Part shown: positions 40,901-51,939 of the stretch, piece by piece
How positions within the stretch are numbered: position 1 is the first letter of the stretch
How the letters are laid out: every line of letters begins with the position of its first letter
Origin: Viola odorata
Lineage: Eukaryota; Streptophyta; Magnoliopsida; Malpighiales; Violaceae
Assembly (NCBI GenBank): GCA_963691705.1
Contig: OY829545.1
Span: 59,919,179-59,983,178, forward strand
Direction: 5' to 3'
Length of the DNA stretch: 64,000 nucleotides
Notes under the pieces: model-generated
Told to the model about the DNA's origin: nothing
Seen by the model: only the letters and a program-made list of their open reading frames with translations
The model's database searches: none
Program-made: the position numbers and the translations under genes

Positions 40901-43789
40901 TTACTTCTCATGTGCAAGGTAGTGACCATGGAAATTACCCGTAGCAAGGTAATTGGCAATATCAGAATACCATGGTCTCATCCCAAGGCCTAGAAATAAG
41001 CGTTCATTTGGGAATTCTTCCTTGACTGGGTCTGATTTGGTGTCAACCAAAATCCTGCTCAAGTGATCAGCCACCACGTTTTCTTTGCCCTTTTTATCTT
41101 TGATCTCAAGATCAAATTCTTGCAGGAGTAGTGTCCACCTAATTAATCTTGGCTTTGCTTCCTTCTTTGTCAAAAGATACTTCAAGGCTGCATGGTCAGA
41201 ATAAATTATGACTTTAGTGCCAAGAAGATAAGAACGAAATTTATCTAACGCAAAGACAATTGAAAACAATTCTTTTTCCGTGGTGGTGTAATTTCTCTGG
41301 GCTTCATCAAGCATCCTTGAGGCATAATAAATCACGTGTGGTTCTTTGTCAAATTTTTGTCCAAGAACAGCCCCTACGGCTGCATCACTTGCATCACACA
41401 TGAGTTCAAATGGTTTTGTCCAGTCGGGTGCTTGAATTATTGGTGCTGTCACTAGCTTCTGTTTTAAGAGGTCAAACGCCCTCTTGCATTGATCATTGAA
41501 GTCGAATTTTGCATCTTTTTGCAGCAGCATGCACATAGGCTCCGCAACCTTTGAAAAATCCTTGATAAAACGTCTATAAAAACCTGCAAGGCCTAGAAAC
41601 GAATGAACATCTCGTACACAAGATGGGTAAGGCAATGAGTCAATCACATCAATTTTTGCTTTATCCACTTCTATACCTTTCTTTGAAATAATATGTCCTA
41701 AAATTAATCCTTGATTTACCATAAAATGGCATTTCTCATAATTCAAAACCAAATTAGTTTCCATGCATCTAATCAAGACTTTTCTCAAGTTTTCCAAACA
41801 CTCATCAAATGAATTTCCATAAACAGTAAAATCGTCCATAAAAACTTCAATCCCTTTTTCTACAAAATCTGAAAATATACTCACCATACACAGCTGAAAA
41901 GTAGCAGGTGCATTACACAAACCAAAGGGCATCCTCTTGTATGCAAATGTGCCAAAGGGACAGGTAAATGTTGTCTTTTCTTGGTCTTCAATGGCCATGG
42001 GAATTTGATGGAATCCTGAAAATCCATCGAGACAACAATAGTGTGATTTACCTGCCAACCTTTCAAGCATTTGATCAATAAATGGAAGGGGAAAATGGTC
42101 CTTCCTAGTAGCATTGTTCAACCTCCTATAGTCTATGCATACTCTCCATGAATTTTGCTCTCTCATAGGCACCAATTGTCCTTCATTGTTTGCTACCACT
42201 GTAATTCCTGATTTCTTAGGAACAACCTGCACAGGACTCACCCAAGAACTATCAGAAATAGGATAGATTACACCTGCAGCAAGGAGTTTAAGAATTTCCT
42301 TTTTCACGACTTCCATCATTGGAGGATTAAGCCTCCTTTGTGGTTGTCTCACGGTTTTGCTGCCCTCTTCTAGGTGTATTCTATAGGTGCAAATGGCAGG
42401 AGATATTCCCTTAATGTCGGCTATGGTCCAGCCGATTGCTGCCTTGAATTCCTTCAAGACGTTTAAAAGTCTTTCTTCTTGCGTGTTGGTCAGCTTGCTG
42501 AAAATTATAACTGGTAGGCTCTTCCCTAGGCCTAGAAACGAGTACTTCAAGTGTTCAGGTAATGTTTTGAGTTCCAAGTCGGGTGCCTGCAAAATTGAAG
42601 GCTGAAGTTTAGTGACTTGGTATGTTGATTCCAAAGCTTGTACAATACCTGTAGTGGTGTCTGAATCGTCCAGCGCCTTGACAAGATTAAGGATTTCAGG
42701 TCTGATTGGTAGTTCATCTTGCAACCTCTCCACTTCATCTTTGGACAAACCCTTACTAAGAACATACTCAAGTGGATTAGTATTATTAATTTCAGAAACA
42801 TCATCAACCAAAGGATCAATAACATCTAAGAAATTAACACAGTGTATATCTTCAGGGTATTTCATTGCTTCATACATATTAAATTTAATTGTTTCTTCAC
42901 CATATTCAAGCGTTAAACACCCATCATACACATCAATTTTAGCACGGGCTGTTCTCAAAAAAGGTCTACCAAGAATCACATCAGTAGTCTTAGTAACATC
43001 CTCATTTTGCATGTCAACAATATAGAAATCTACTGGAAAAATAAAGTCATTTACCTGCACCAAGACATCCTCTACTACTCCAACGGGGTAGACAATGGAT
43101 CTATCAGCAAGTTGTATAACAACTCTAGTTTCCTTAAGATTTCCAATGTTCAAAGTTTCAAAAATGGAAAGAGACATGACATTAATACCTGCTTCAAGAT
43201 CGCACAATGCTTTCTCTACTTCCTTGCTCCCGATTTTACAAGGTATCACAAAGGTACCTTGATCTTTACATTTCGTGGGAAGTTCTTTTTGCAATACTGC
43301 GGAAACATTTTCATTAAAATTCACTGTTTCTATGCCTGCTAGTTTCTTCTTGTTAGTACATAAATCCTTTAAGAATTTAGCATATTTAGGAACCTGAGAT
43401 ATCATGTCTAGCAATGGCACATTAATAGCAACTTTTCTAAAAACTTCAAGAATTTTTTGCTCATCCTTCTCCTTCTTGGCTTTTGAAGGCCTTTCGGGAA
43501 AAGGAAAAGGTGTTACCTGAGGGTTTGAAGTTTCTTTTTGTGCTTCTAGAGTTGGAATGGATGCTTCACCTACTGGGGTAGATGATTCTGCTACTGGAAT
43601 GGATGATTCCTGAAGCATTTCTGTTTCAGATTCTTGTGGCTGTTCTAGTCGGTTCGTCCCAAGGTCTTGTGATGAACTGCCTCTGGGTGGCAAATCTTTT
43701 CCACTTCGTAAAGTCATGGCATTTACAACATGCTTAGGATTATCAACCGTGTTGGATGGCAATTGCCCTGATGTGTTTTGTTGATTCAT
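40901..43789 (-). CDS. Inner Athila protease, RT and RNase H
   Basis: 962 codons from the ATG at 43789. It begins with the gag C-terminal segment containing NAMTLRSGKDLP. Protease: active loop reads CDLEAGINVMS where the related copy at 47520 has CDLGAGINMM, so the conserved Gly after Asp-Leu is Glu, probably inactivating; closing motif ILGRPFLRTARAKIDVYD. RT: SWVSPVQVVPKKSG, WRVCIDYRRLNNATRKDHFP, catalytic FMDD within EVFMDDFTVYG. RNase H: LMCDASDAAVGAVLGQ and TTEKELFSIVFALDKFRSYL. The frame stops in the linker before integrase. Confidence 0.95.
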   Translation of the reverse strand: MNQQNTSGQLPSNTVDNPKHVVNAMTLRSGKDLPPRGSSSQDLGTNRLEQPQESETEMLQESSIPVAESSTPVGEASIPTLEAQKETSNPQVTPFPFPERPSKAKKEKDEQKILEVFRKVAINVPLLDMISQVPKYAKFLKDLCTNKKKLAGIETVNFNENVSAVLQKELPTKCKDQGTFVIPCKIGSKEVEKALCDLEAGINVMSLSIFETLNIGNLKETRVVIQLADRSIVYPVGVVEDVLVQVNDFIFPVDFYIVDMQNEDVTKTTDVILGRPFLRTARAKIDVYDGCLTLEYGEETIKFNMYEAMKYPEDIHCVNFLDVIDPLVDDVSEINNTNPLEYVLSKGLSKDEVERLQDELPIRPEILNLVKALDDSDTTTGIVQALESTYQVTKLQPSILQAPDLELKTLPEHLKYSFLGLGKSLPVIIFSKLTNTQEERLLNVLKEFKAAIGWTIADIKGISPAICTYRIHLEEGSKTVRQPQRRLNPPMMEVVKKEILKLLAAGVIYPISDSSWVSPVQVVPKKSGITVVANNEGQLVPMREQNSWRVCIDYRRLNNATRKDHFPLPFIDQMLERLAGKSHYCCLDGFSGFHQIPMAIEDQEKTTFTCPFGTFAYKRMPFGLCNAPATFQLCMVSIFSDFVEKGIEVFMDDFTVYGNSFDECLENLRKVLIRCMETNLVLNYEKCHFMVNQGLILGHIISKKGIEVDKAKIDVIDSLPYPSCVRDVHSFLGLAGFYRRFIKDFSKVAEPMCMLLQKDAKFDFNDQCKRAFDLLKQKLVTAPIIQAPDWTKPFELMCDASDAAVGAVLGQKFDKEPHVIYYASRMLDEAQRNYTTTEKELFSIVFALDKFRSYLLGTKVIIYSDHAALKYLLTKKEAKPRLIRWTLLLQEFDLEIKDKKGKENVVADHLSRILVDTKSDPVKEEFPNERLFLGLGMRPWYSDIANYLATGNFHGHYLAHEK

Positions 43790-43866
43790 GGTGAGCTGTC
43801 CAATCTGTTTTTGGAGATTAGCTATAGTAGCTTGGGTTGATTGTATGAATGGTTGAAGGATTTGTT

Positions 43867-45145
43867 TTAGTGTTTCTTCAAGTGGTGGTGGTGGTGGAGC
43901 AGTAAGTTGTAGTGGTTGTGGAGGTGCTGGTAATTGTGGGAGTTGAGGTTGAGCTGGGGCTGACTTGTTTGGTGGCTTTGTTGATTTTGTTGAGATCTAG
44001 GCTTGAAGTTCCTCCACTCAAACGGAGGTTGTTGCTGATTTGGTCCCCACCCATAGTGAGGGTAGTTTTTCCAGCCTGGATTGTTGTTGTTGGGGTACGA
44101 ATTGCCTTGATGAGGCATGGCTGCATTGACCTGCTCTGGAGGGTCTGCTATGAGAGGGCACTCATGAGTCACGTGTTTGATTTGGTAGCAAACTCCACAA
44201 GGTACGACTTGCTGTGGTGGAATTTGTTGAATTTGAGCAATGGTGGCTGGAAAATTCTTCATAAAAGTAGACACTTCTTCCATTGAGATTGTGTGCAGAG
44301 GTGGTACGGTCATGAGCTCCATTTTGTTGGCAATTATCTGCCAAAGTTTGAATGAGAGCCCTTGCTCGACTTGGTGTTAAGTCTAACAATGCTCCTCCTG
44401 CAGCTGAATCAAGCTTTTCCTTATCCTTGATACGCATGCCATCATAAAAATATTGGATAAGGGATTGTTCAGGCACCCCATGGGTTAGACAGACCTCTTG
44501 AAGGTCTTTAAATCTTTGGTGATATTCCCCAAAGGACTCATCACCGTGCTGTTGAATGGAAACAAGATTTTTCCTAGCTGCTCCTGCCTTGGTAGCTGAC
44601 CAATATTTCTTGAGAAAGGTAGCAGCCATTTCAGCCCAAGTGTTTATAGAGTTGTGTGGAAGGCTGAAAAACCAATTCTTGGCTGAGTCCTCTAAAGACC
44701 ATGGAAAAGCTCTCAACTTGGCTCGTTCAAGACTCACTCCAGTCGGTTTTAGAGCATCACATTCAAATTGAAATTTCTGGAGGTGCTTGTAGGGGTTTTC
44801 GGATGCATGTCCTCTGAATTTGCTGAGGTTGTGCATGACATTTGATTTCACGGCCCAGTCATTTGGTACTGGACGGTAGTTAATACACAGGAAAGACTCA
44901 TGTTCAGCTCCTTGAATGAGCTCTCTCAAAGTGGGTTCAGCTGCGTTCGCCATTTCTGGTTTAGGGTCAGCCTCAGGTTCTGGTTGGTTCGTCCCAAGGT
45001 CTTGGGATGAACTGACTTCTACTTCTGAATCTGATCCGGACAAGGAAAACTCACTGAATTTTCGTTTTGATATTCTGATTGCTGTTTCTGTTCTGGAAAT
45101 CTCTGGAATGTAAGGTAGTGGTTGTGAACTAGATGACCTGGTCAT
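43867..45145 (-). pseudogene. Inner Athila gag, frameshifted
   Basis: Starts at ATG 45145. The first frame to 44162 includes the retrotransposon gag core (KFQFECDALKPTGVSLERAK, FPWSLEDSAKNWFFSLP, FLKKYWSATKAGAARK). Near 44320 a frameshift moves to the second frame, which carries the zinc knuckle CGVCYQIKHVTHEC (C-x2-C-x4-H-x4-C). Another shift near 43867 is needed to reach the protease frame. Gln/Thr/His-rich tail. Confidence 0.9.
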
Positions 45146-45176
45146 GAACAAGAAAATCAAAAATTAGAACACGTTG

Positions 45177-45194
45177 TCCCCGGCAACGGCGCCA
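45177..45194 (-). promoter_or_regulatory. Primer binding site, tRNA-Asp
   Basis: Minus strand TGGCGCCGTTGCCGGGGA is the exact complement of the 3' end (with CCA) of plant tRNA-Asp(GUC), six bases inside the 5' LTR. tRNA-Asp priming is usual in Athila. Confidence 0.95.
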
Positions 45195-45200
45195 ATTTTA

Positions 45201-46869
45201 TGACGGGGTTGTCGCATGTCCCGCATAAAAATATAAATACATCTCAGTGCTAAACCACAAATAAATGTAGATAGTGATGAGAGGATCGATCCCACAAGGA
45301 CAAGCTCGCCTAACTCTTGTTGTTCCTGCAAATAACCAAGAATAAAACCAAGTTTTTGTGGTGAAGTTATGATAAAACGGAAATACAGTGAAAATAATGA
45401 CAGTTGTATGCAAAATATCAGTTATAAAATAGAGAGAATTACAGATGAGAAAGAATTCCAGGCAGAGATCATTACGAGATGGCAATGGTGAGTTGTTGAT
45501 CATTGACAAAATACATTTTCGAAATGGTTTCCATAGAAGAAGTTGCGGAAATCAGTTTACACAAAGATTTCCCAAATCTCGCTTCAAAAGTGGATTAAAA
45601 GAATCACTTCCATTTAAAACACCCTAACCTTCCTAAGCTTATCCTAAGACTCTAATCCGCCACTTTGCTTGGCTATGCAGAGCCTTCGACAAAGGGATCA
45701 GAATACTTATGGAAGAGCTCAAGAGATTGATAAAATCAGTGAAATCCCTCTTCTAGACATCGGGAATAATTCGTCATCCCAAGGTCTGGTCAAGTCTGGC
45801 AATTAACCCAGTTGTCACCCAGGTCAGCCCTTCTCAAGGCCTTGGGACGGGAAGGTAGTCTAGTTCTGTTCCTTCTATCAGCATAGACCAAGTAAATGCC
45901 CTTTTACCCTGCTGAAATTGTCTACTACTGTTCTCTAAGAGTGATTTAATCACAAGAGAACTGACAGCACCTATCCAAATTAAATTCAAGTTGGCCAATA
46001 CTCAAAAATAATAAAGACAAGTTTAAAGTTAAAACAAGAAGGAAAGAAATATGAAATTCATTTCTATTAAGCTCAATAAAGTCTCACAATCAACATACCA
46101 GCCAATCTCTCGATCCCTACCAGGAACCGAGTGTTTAGTTACAATACATAATCAAAATAGCAAAAGAAGTTCAAATCTGAAAATACAAGTGAAGCTGGAA
46201 AATCTGGAAAGAGATAGTGAAATGCTGATTTTCTCTCTTGATTGCTCTCTACTGTCCTCCCTCTTGTTCGTGTCCTCTTCAGTCCCAAATGCTATTCTTT
46301 TATGGTGCTCAAGACGTCCAGCTTGCTCCTCCTCATGGTCAGACCGCACAAGTTAACAAGCTCCATCAATTTATGTCTTCAAAGTGCTTGTTAACTTGTG
46401 AGAATATTCTTCTCAAATCCAAGGAGAATGCCATGCTCTTACCAGCAACGTGGGGAATAAAATAGGCACCCAAGAAGTCTTGTGTCAGTGAGAAATGGGG
46501 TTCCAATAGTCAAGAAAATCACTCACGAATAAATAAGTGTAGCACGCAAAAACATGGTGAGTGCTGCTCCAACTGGAATTCCGTCAGGTTGCTTCTTGTC
46601 AAGGCCTAGAGGAGAGCTGATTTCGGCAAAATGGTGAAGTGGCCTTGGGACGAATGGACCAGATTCAAGGCAGCAAAGCTGAAAACGAAACTCCATCACC
46701 AAATGATTGATTTAGGCTCTGATCTTCAAGCTTTCTGCTCCTTTCCTTCAAATTGATGCTCCAAAAGCTGTTTATAGAGAAAGGAAGCAAAAGGGCTTAA
46801 AGTAGCATAATTATTATCTCAATTACTAGGAAAAGAGACAACAAAACATCCAAAATAAACCATCAATCA
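45201..46869 (-). repeat. 5' LTR of the inner Athila
   Basis: 1669 bp, partner of 33926-35594. Small differences include GGGGTTGTC versus GGGGCTGTC and CATCTCAG versus CATTTCAG. Confidence 0.97.
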
Positions 46870-46874
46870 CCTAG

Positions 46875-48189
46875 TCATCAGTATGGGCAAAATCCATACG
46901 GGAATCATCCTCCCCCTTTCAACATGCAGAACTTCAAGCCTCGGCCTAACTTTCAGAATTATCAGTACAGAGGCAGCCTCCTCAAGACCAAGCCTTCGTT
47001 GTGCCCCCGAATGAAGAGATCTCCCATGATAAGAAGAAAATTGCGGAGCTTGAAAAACACATCCGAACTCTCATGGCTGAGATGAAAGAGGTGAAAAATA
47101 GAGGAAGATTTCCAGGGCAGACGGAACCTAACCCGAAGCATGAGGCATGTGCTATGAACCTCCGTAGTGGTCTTGAGATACCTTCCCATGTCCATCTAGA
47201 TCCCGACTCGGGGAAGGACACTCAAGCCCCCGAAGCTGATATTTCCAATCAAGGTCCCGACCATGTCACACAACCACCTCCAGAACAACCAGCTGAGCCT
47301 ACTGATCCCACTGAAAAGCCAAAGAAGTCCCGATTCAATGATGCAACCCTCGATCATTTCTTCGCTACCAAGCAATATCGATGCAAGAAAAAGCAACCCG
47401 TTGAGGAAGAGTTCTCTCGAGAGTGTATCACCAAGATACTCGAGCCCCCGTTCCCCCAACGATTGGTTAAGGGCTTGTTCACTGTCCTGTGTAGGATTGA
47501 CACAATCGACATTGGGAAAGCAATGTGTGATTTAGGGGCCGGTATCAACATGATGCCTTTGACTATCTACAACAGCCTAGGACTCGAGCCCTTGAAGGAA
47601 ACCACACTGGTTATCCAGCTTGCAAACCGTTCTGTTGTGTACCCCGAAGGAATAGTCACGGATGTTCTTGTCCAAGTAGGAGAATTCCTATTTCCCGCTG
47701 ATTTCTATGTTCTTTCCATGGAGAATCCATCGTCCACCAAATCTTCGGATGTACTTTTTGGACGCCCATTCTTGGCCACTGCCTGTGCAAATATTGACGT
47801 CTATGAGGCCTTTATCTCCCTCGAATTTGACAGGGAAATCATCCGTTTCAACATGCTGGACTCCGAATATTCAAGTGTCAATTTTATTGACGTGATAGAC
47901 CCCTTCATTGAAAATATTACTGATCTGAATTCTATCGAGCCCTTGAAGCTAGCCCTCGACCGAAGTCTCACCCCCGAGTCCTTGAAAGAGATGGCATCGT
48001 CGATTGCAGTCCCTACTGAATTATGCTCAGTCATAGCAGCTCTAGAAGGAAATTTTGTCCTCGTAGTCGAGCCCCCGAATGCGGCACCCGAGTGCGAAGA
48101 TCATGTTCGACTTACACCTTTTCTAGTGCGAGCTCCTGACCTCGAACTCAAGACACTGCCCTCGCATTTGAAATATGCCTATCTAGGGG
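46875..48189 (+). pseudogene. Outer Athila gag (part 2) and protease
   Basis: Continues the gag frame interrupted at 33925. The long open stretch (47001-48189) includes the gag tail MNLRSGLEIPSH, then protease: CDLGAGINMMPLTIYNSLG, VIQLANRSVVYPEGIVTDVL, FPADFYVLSMENPS and GRPFLATACANIDVYEA. In the closing motif LGRPF is FGRPF and ARAKIDVY is ACANIDVY, compared with the scrap at 6254. The pre-RT segment ends at ELKTLPSHLKYAYLG, where the Tat LTR begins, so RT onward must lie beyond the window. Confidence 0.9.
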
Positions 48190-51100
48190 TGTCGCACCCC
48201 CTTTTTCGTTGAAAACGAGTTTAAGGATCGGGACGGGCCATAATGATAGACAAGCGTTGGACTCGTCTTAACATTACGCAAATGAAGTCGCCACCCTAAT
48301 TTTGTAAGGTTTAGGGAACCTAATCGATGGCATAAAATAAACAAACTAAGGCACAATGGTCTAAACCAAAAAACGATGGTTCGAGGTCGTATTTATGGAC
48401 TTGGGAAGGTGTTAGGCACCCAAGTCACATCCTAAAAAGGTTACCGGTATGCGAGGTGTTTTGAAAATATTTGAACATGTAATTTGGCCCTCTAAGGTGA
48501 CGTTACATCTTAGCATTTGGGTCATGTTATTTCCGTTTGGGTTCGAGGGATGGGGTTACCATTTTGTCTCGATGCTAGAGCGGACGCTCACCTTTTTCAT
48601 TGGGCCATGCATGACTTAGTTACTAAGTGATCTATCATGGCTGAAACTAACAAGGTACATTCTCATGAATGCACATAGGGTTGGCATGGCCTTTGGAGCC
48701 ATCATGCATATCACTTAACAAGAAAACAGTTTATTTCATGTCATATAAACGCGAGTGATATAAACACGTAAGCATGTGAGATTAATTTTATTTGATAGCA
48801 ATTCTATATGTCATGCATACGCGTAGGGTGGTTCTATTGTTACCTAAGTGATCATGCTTACGATGCGATTAAGGCTTTGGACCTTTGTTATCCACATACA
48901 AGGAAGCGTTTTAAGGTAATCTTACCTTTTTGGACGATCCCCGATCGATCCATCTCTTCAAAACTGTTGTTAATGACAAATAACATAAATACATAGATAT
49001 AACCAACATACACGATTTTTAACTACTTAACTAATTATTACAAACCATCATTCCAAGAATAAAACTACTCATCTAAATATTACAAACCAACTACTTACCT
49101 AATTATTACAAATTGGAGGTCGGAATAATTATCTAAATAATTATTACAACAATTAAAATAGCTAATTAATTACAACAAGTTGATAATGAGTAATTACCTA
49201 TTACACCAAGTGAAAATAAGCAATTAATTGTTACAACAAGTTTAGCAATTAATTATTACCACACATTTTCGAGTGAAGGTTTAGAGTTTAACCTACAAAG
49301 CGAGAGTGTTAGTACGAATTTTAAGATAATAAATAATAAAAAGCACACACATCATTTTATTTCATACAAAACAGTCATGAAAATAAATAAATCATCATGT
49401 GAGCATTTTACAATTTTTATCACAAATTAGCACAAATACATAGCAAATTAAAACAATCATTTAAAACAAACAATTTAAATCATGGTAAAATACATGGTAT
49501 ATTAAATAAAACTTCATACTTGGTGTAAAAACAAATAAAACAGCATACTGATCATGTAGCAATTTTAGCAAATTAAACATGTAAAAATCATACGAACGAT
49601 TTAAACGAGTTAACGAAAATTAAATCGGCATACGCAAGGACAAAATTTGAAACAAATAAAACTTCAGGGATATGGGCTTGGCCAAGCCAAGCCCATCAAG
49701 CATTTAAATGAAGGAAGGGACGGGCTTCAGCCCGTCACCTTCATCTTCTTCCTTGCGCAAGAACAGCAACGGCTGTTCTTGCTTCCCACGTCGCCGGCGC
49801 TCCATGGCCGGCGACACCAAGCCCCCAACCAACCCGAATCACTCCTAAGACAGCCTAGAAACATTCCTAATCATGGCAGCAACGAAACCCAGCAAAAACA
49901 GTAGCAAAACAGCAAGCAAAAACAGAGGGAAAACGCATGCGGTTGTGCGAAAAGAAAAGGAGAGCAAAGGCACAAAACAGTGATGATTCGACATGAAAAC
50001 GAGCCTCCAATCCTATCCTACTAACCCAGAACAATTATACTACAACATGGCAGCAAAACCATTCAAAAACAGTAGGCAAAACACAAGCAAAACAGAGGCA
50101 AAACGCAAGCGCAACTCCTTCGGAAAACAGCCACAACCGTGGCCAACAACCAGCAAGAAATCGATCCGAAACTGACCCCTAACGTGCAGATAATTATCAG
50201 GACTATCATACGAACAAAACCTATCAAAAACTAACTCAAACCATCCAAGAACCGTGATCAATTTCTCATGGCAAAAAAACATGCATTAATGCTAATAATT
50301 AGTGATTAATTAGTTCGAGCATTAGATGTTCAAATTGGAGCAAGAACAGATCATATAACTTATCAATCAATCATTTAAGATAAGTTTCAACCATCAATTT
50401 GGTACATACATACATAAACGGAAGTTTGCCAAGAGAGAAGTTAGAGAGAGAAAGCTTCAAAACGCTTACCTTGCTTGCTCCTCTGCTTCGGTTTGATGTT
50501 TGAAGATGAAAGGTGCAACCACCCGTCCCGTGCGCGGAGTGAGTAGCTTGCTATTTATAGGACAAGAAGTGAGGTTGAGGAGTTAAGTCGGTCGCTCATC
50601 CGCACGAGCTTCGGTCGTGCCGTGGGTCAAAACCAAAGGTGGTCTCCCGACGTGGCCTCCAAGCTGCTTTCTCCATGTGCCTTCATTTAAAATCATATAC
50701 GAGGAATCAACTTAATTCCTGTCTGCCATGCCTGGGAGAGCCAATCAGAAGGAAGGAAAAAACAAGACATGCATTAATTGAGTTAATTCCCGCTCGAACG
50801 GGATATTTTGGTACGAGCGGGGGCACACGAAAGTGAAAATAAATCTGAGCCGAGGGTACGACAAAATGCAGAAAAATAAGACGAGAAAAGTAATATACAG
50901 TGAAAAAATGCGAAAGCTGATTTAACATATTTATTTTCTCTTTCGGAAATAACAAAACGTTCGCGCGCAAAATAAATGTCCTTACAACAAAAAATGAGCG
51001 AAACTGAGCGAGGCGTCATGAAATAGAAAATTAACACGTAATTATCAATTAAACAAAAAGGGCGTTATACACTCAGTCCCAGAAACCTTACTCGAGACTT

Positions 51101-51277
51101 GATAGAAGTCCGCGAAAAGACAGTTAAAAGTACGAAGAAAATTAAATGGCACGAAATGACTAGAAAAATTAAACAAACTAGCCTAGGACCAAGAATCAAC
51201 AGAATTTTGATCTAGACGAGCTAAAAAGCGGCAAAACGTAAAGGTTGCGATGAAAAGTCAAAAATCGGGTAGCAACA
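48190..51277 (-). repeat. 3' LTR of the Tat element, about 3.09 kb
   Basis: Plus-strand ends TGTCGCACCCCC and GGGTAGCAACA; on the minus strand TGTTGC...GCGACA. A polypurine tract abuts at 51278. No coding content; small frames in it are chance. Confidence 0.82.
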
Positions 51278-51292
51278 GTTGCCCCCTCTTTA
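51278..51292 (-). promoter_or_regulatory. Polypurine tract of the Tat element
   Basis: Minus strand AAAGAGGGGGCAAC directly before the LTR start TGTTGC. Confidence 0.8.
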
Positions 51293-51689
51293 CTGTCTGA
51301 TCAAAAATACAGTGTAACTGAAATTTTTGATTAGCAGTAAAGATGGTTGCCCCACGTACTTACCCTATTTTGAGAATGATGACGACTTACCTGAATTTTG
51401 GCGAGGAAGGTGGTCACCTCGGACTTTTACCTGAATTTTTGAGGAAGGTTGTCACCTCTGACATTTGAATTTAAATGACATGAATTGAAAGATACAGTCG
51501 TTCAGGGAGGAGTAATAATTATGCAGAAATATAGAATTATGTTAGGAACTTCAGAAATGATACCAATTGCAGGAAAATAAATGCTGACTACTCAGATATT
51601 GAGGGGGAATGCAGGAATGCAGAAATGTAAATGACAACTTATCGGATAGTAAAAAAACGTAAATTGCAGAATTGTAAATGAGAAGACAC

Positions 51690-51935
51690 GATGTGGGGAC
51701 GTGACCTGAACACAACGCTAAACAGACAAGATGTGGGGACGTGACCTATCACAACTCTTTAAATGACAAGGTGTATGTGGGGACGTGACCTATCACAACA
51801 CTAAAGACAACGATGTGGGGACGTGACCTGAACACAACGCTAAACAGACGAGATGTGGGGACGTGACCTATCACAACTCTTTAAATGACAAGGTGTATGT
51901 GGGGACGTGACCTATCACAACACTAAACACAACAC
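51690..51935 (+). repeat. GATGTGGGGACGTGACCT tandem repeat
   Basis: Six units of about 40-45 bp, each with ATGTGGGGACGTGACCT followed by CACAAC and a variable spacer. It lies in the Tat 3' UTR beside the larger array. Confidence 0.92.
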
Positions 51936-51939
51936 TTTA

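Larger units (their letters stand above)
33926..46869 (-). mobile_element. Complete Athila retrotransposon, 12,944 bp
   Basis: Both LTRs are 1669 bp (33926-35594; 45201-46869), TG...CA ends, flanked by CCTAG (33921-33925; 46870-46874). Minus-strand order: primer site, gag, protease, RT, RNase H, integrase, env-position frame, polypurine tract. By-eye comparison of the LTRs shows about 30 substitutions and no length change, roughly 1.8 percent. It is inserted in the gag of an oppositely oriented Athila of a different subfamily. All coding parts carry defects, so it is structurally complete but not autonomous. Confidence 0.97.

Noticed and set aside
45177..45194. Match to the 3' end of tRNA-Asp
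   Set aside because: Only 18 nt, at the exact primer-site position of an Athila element; no tRNA body is present.
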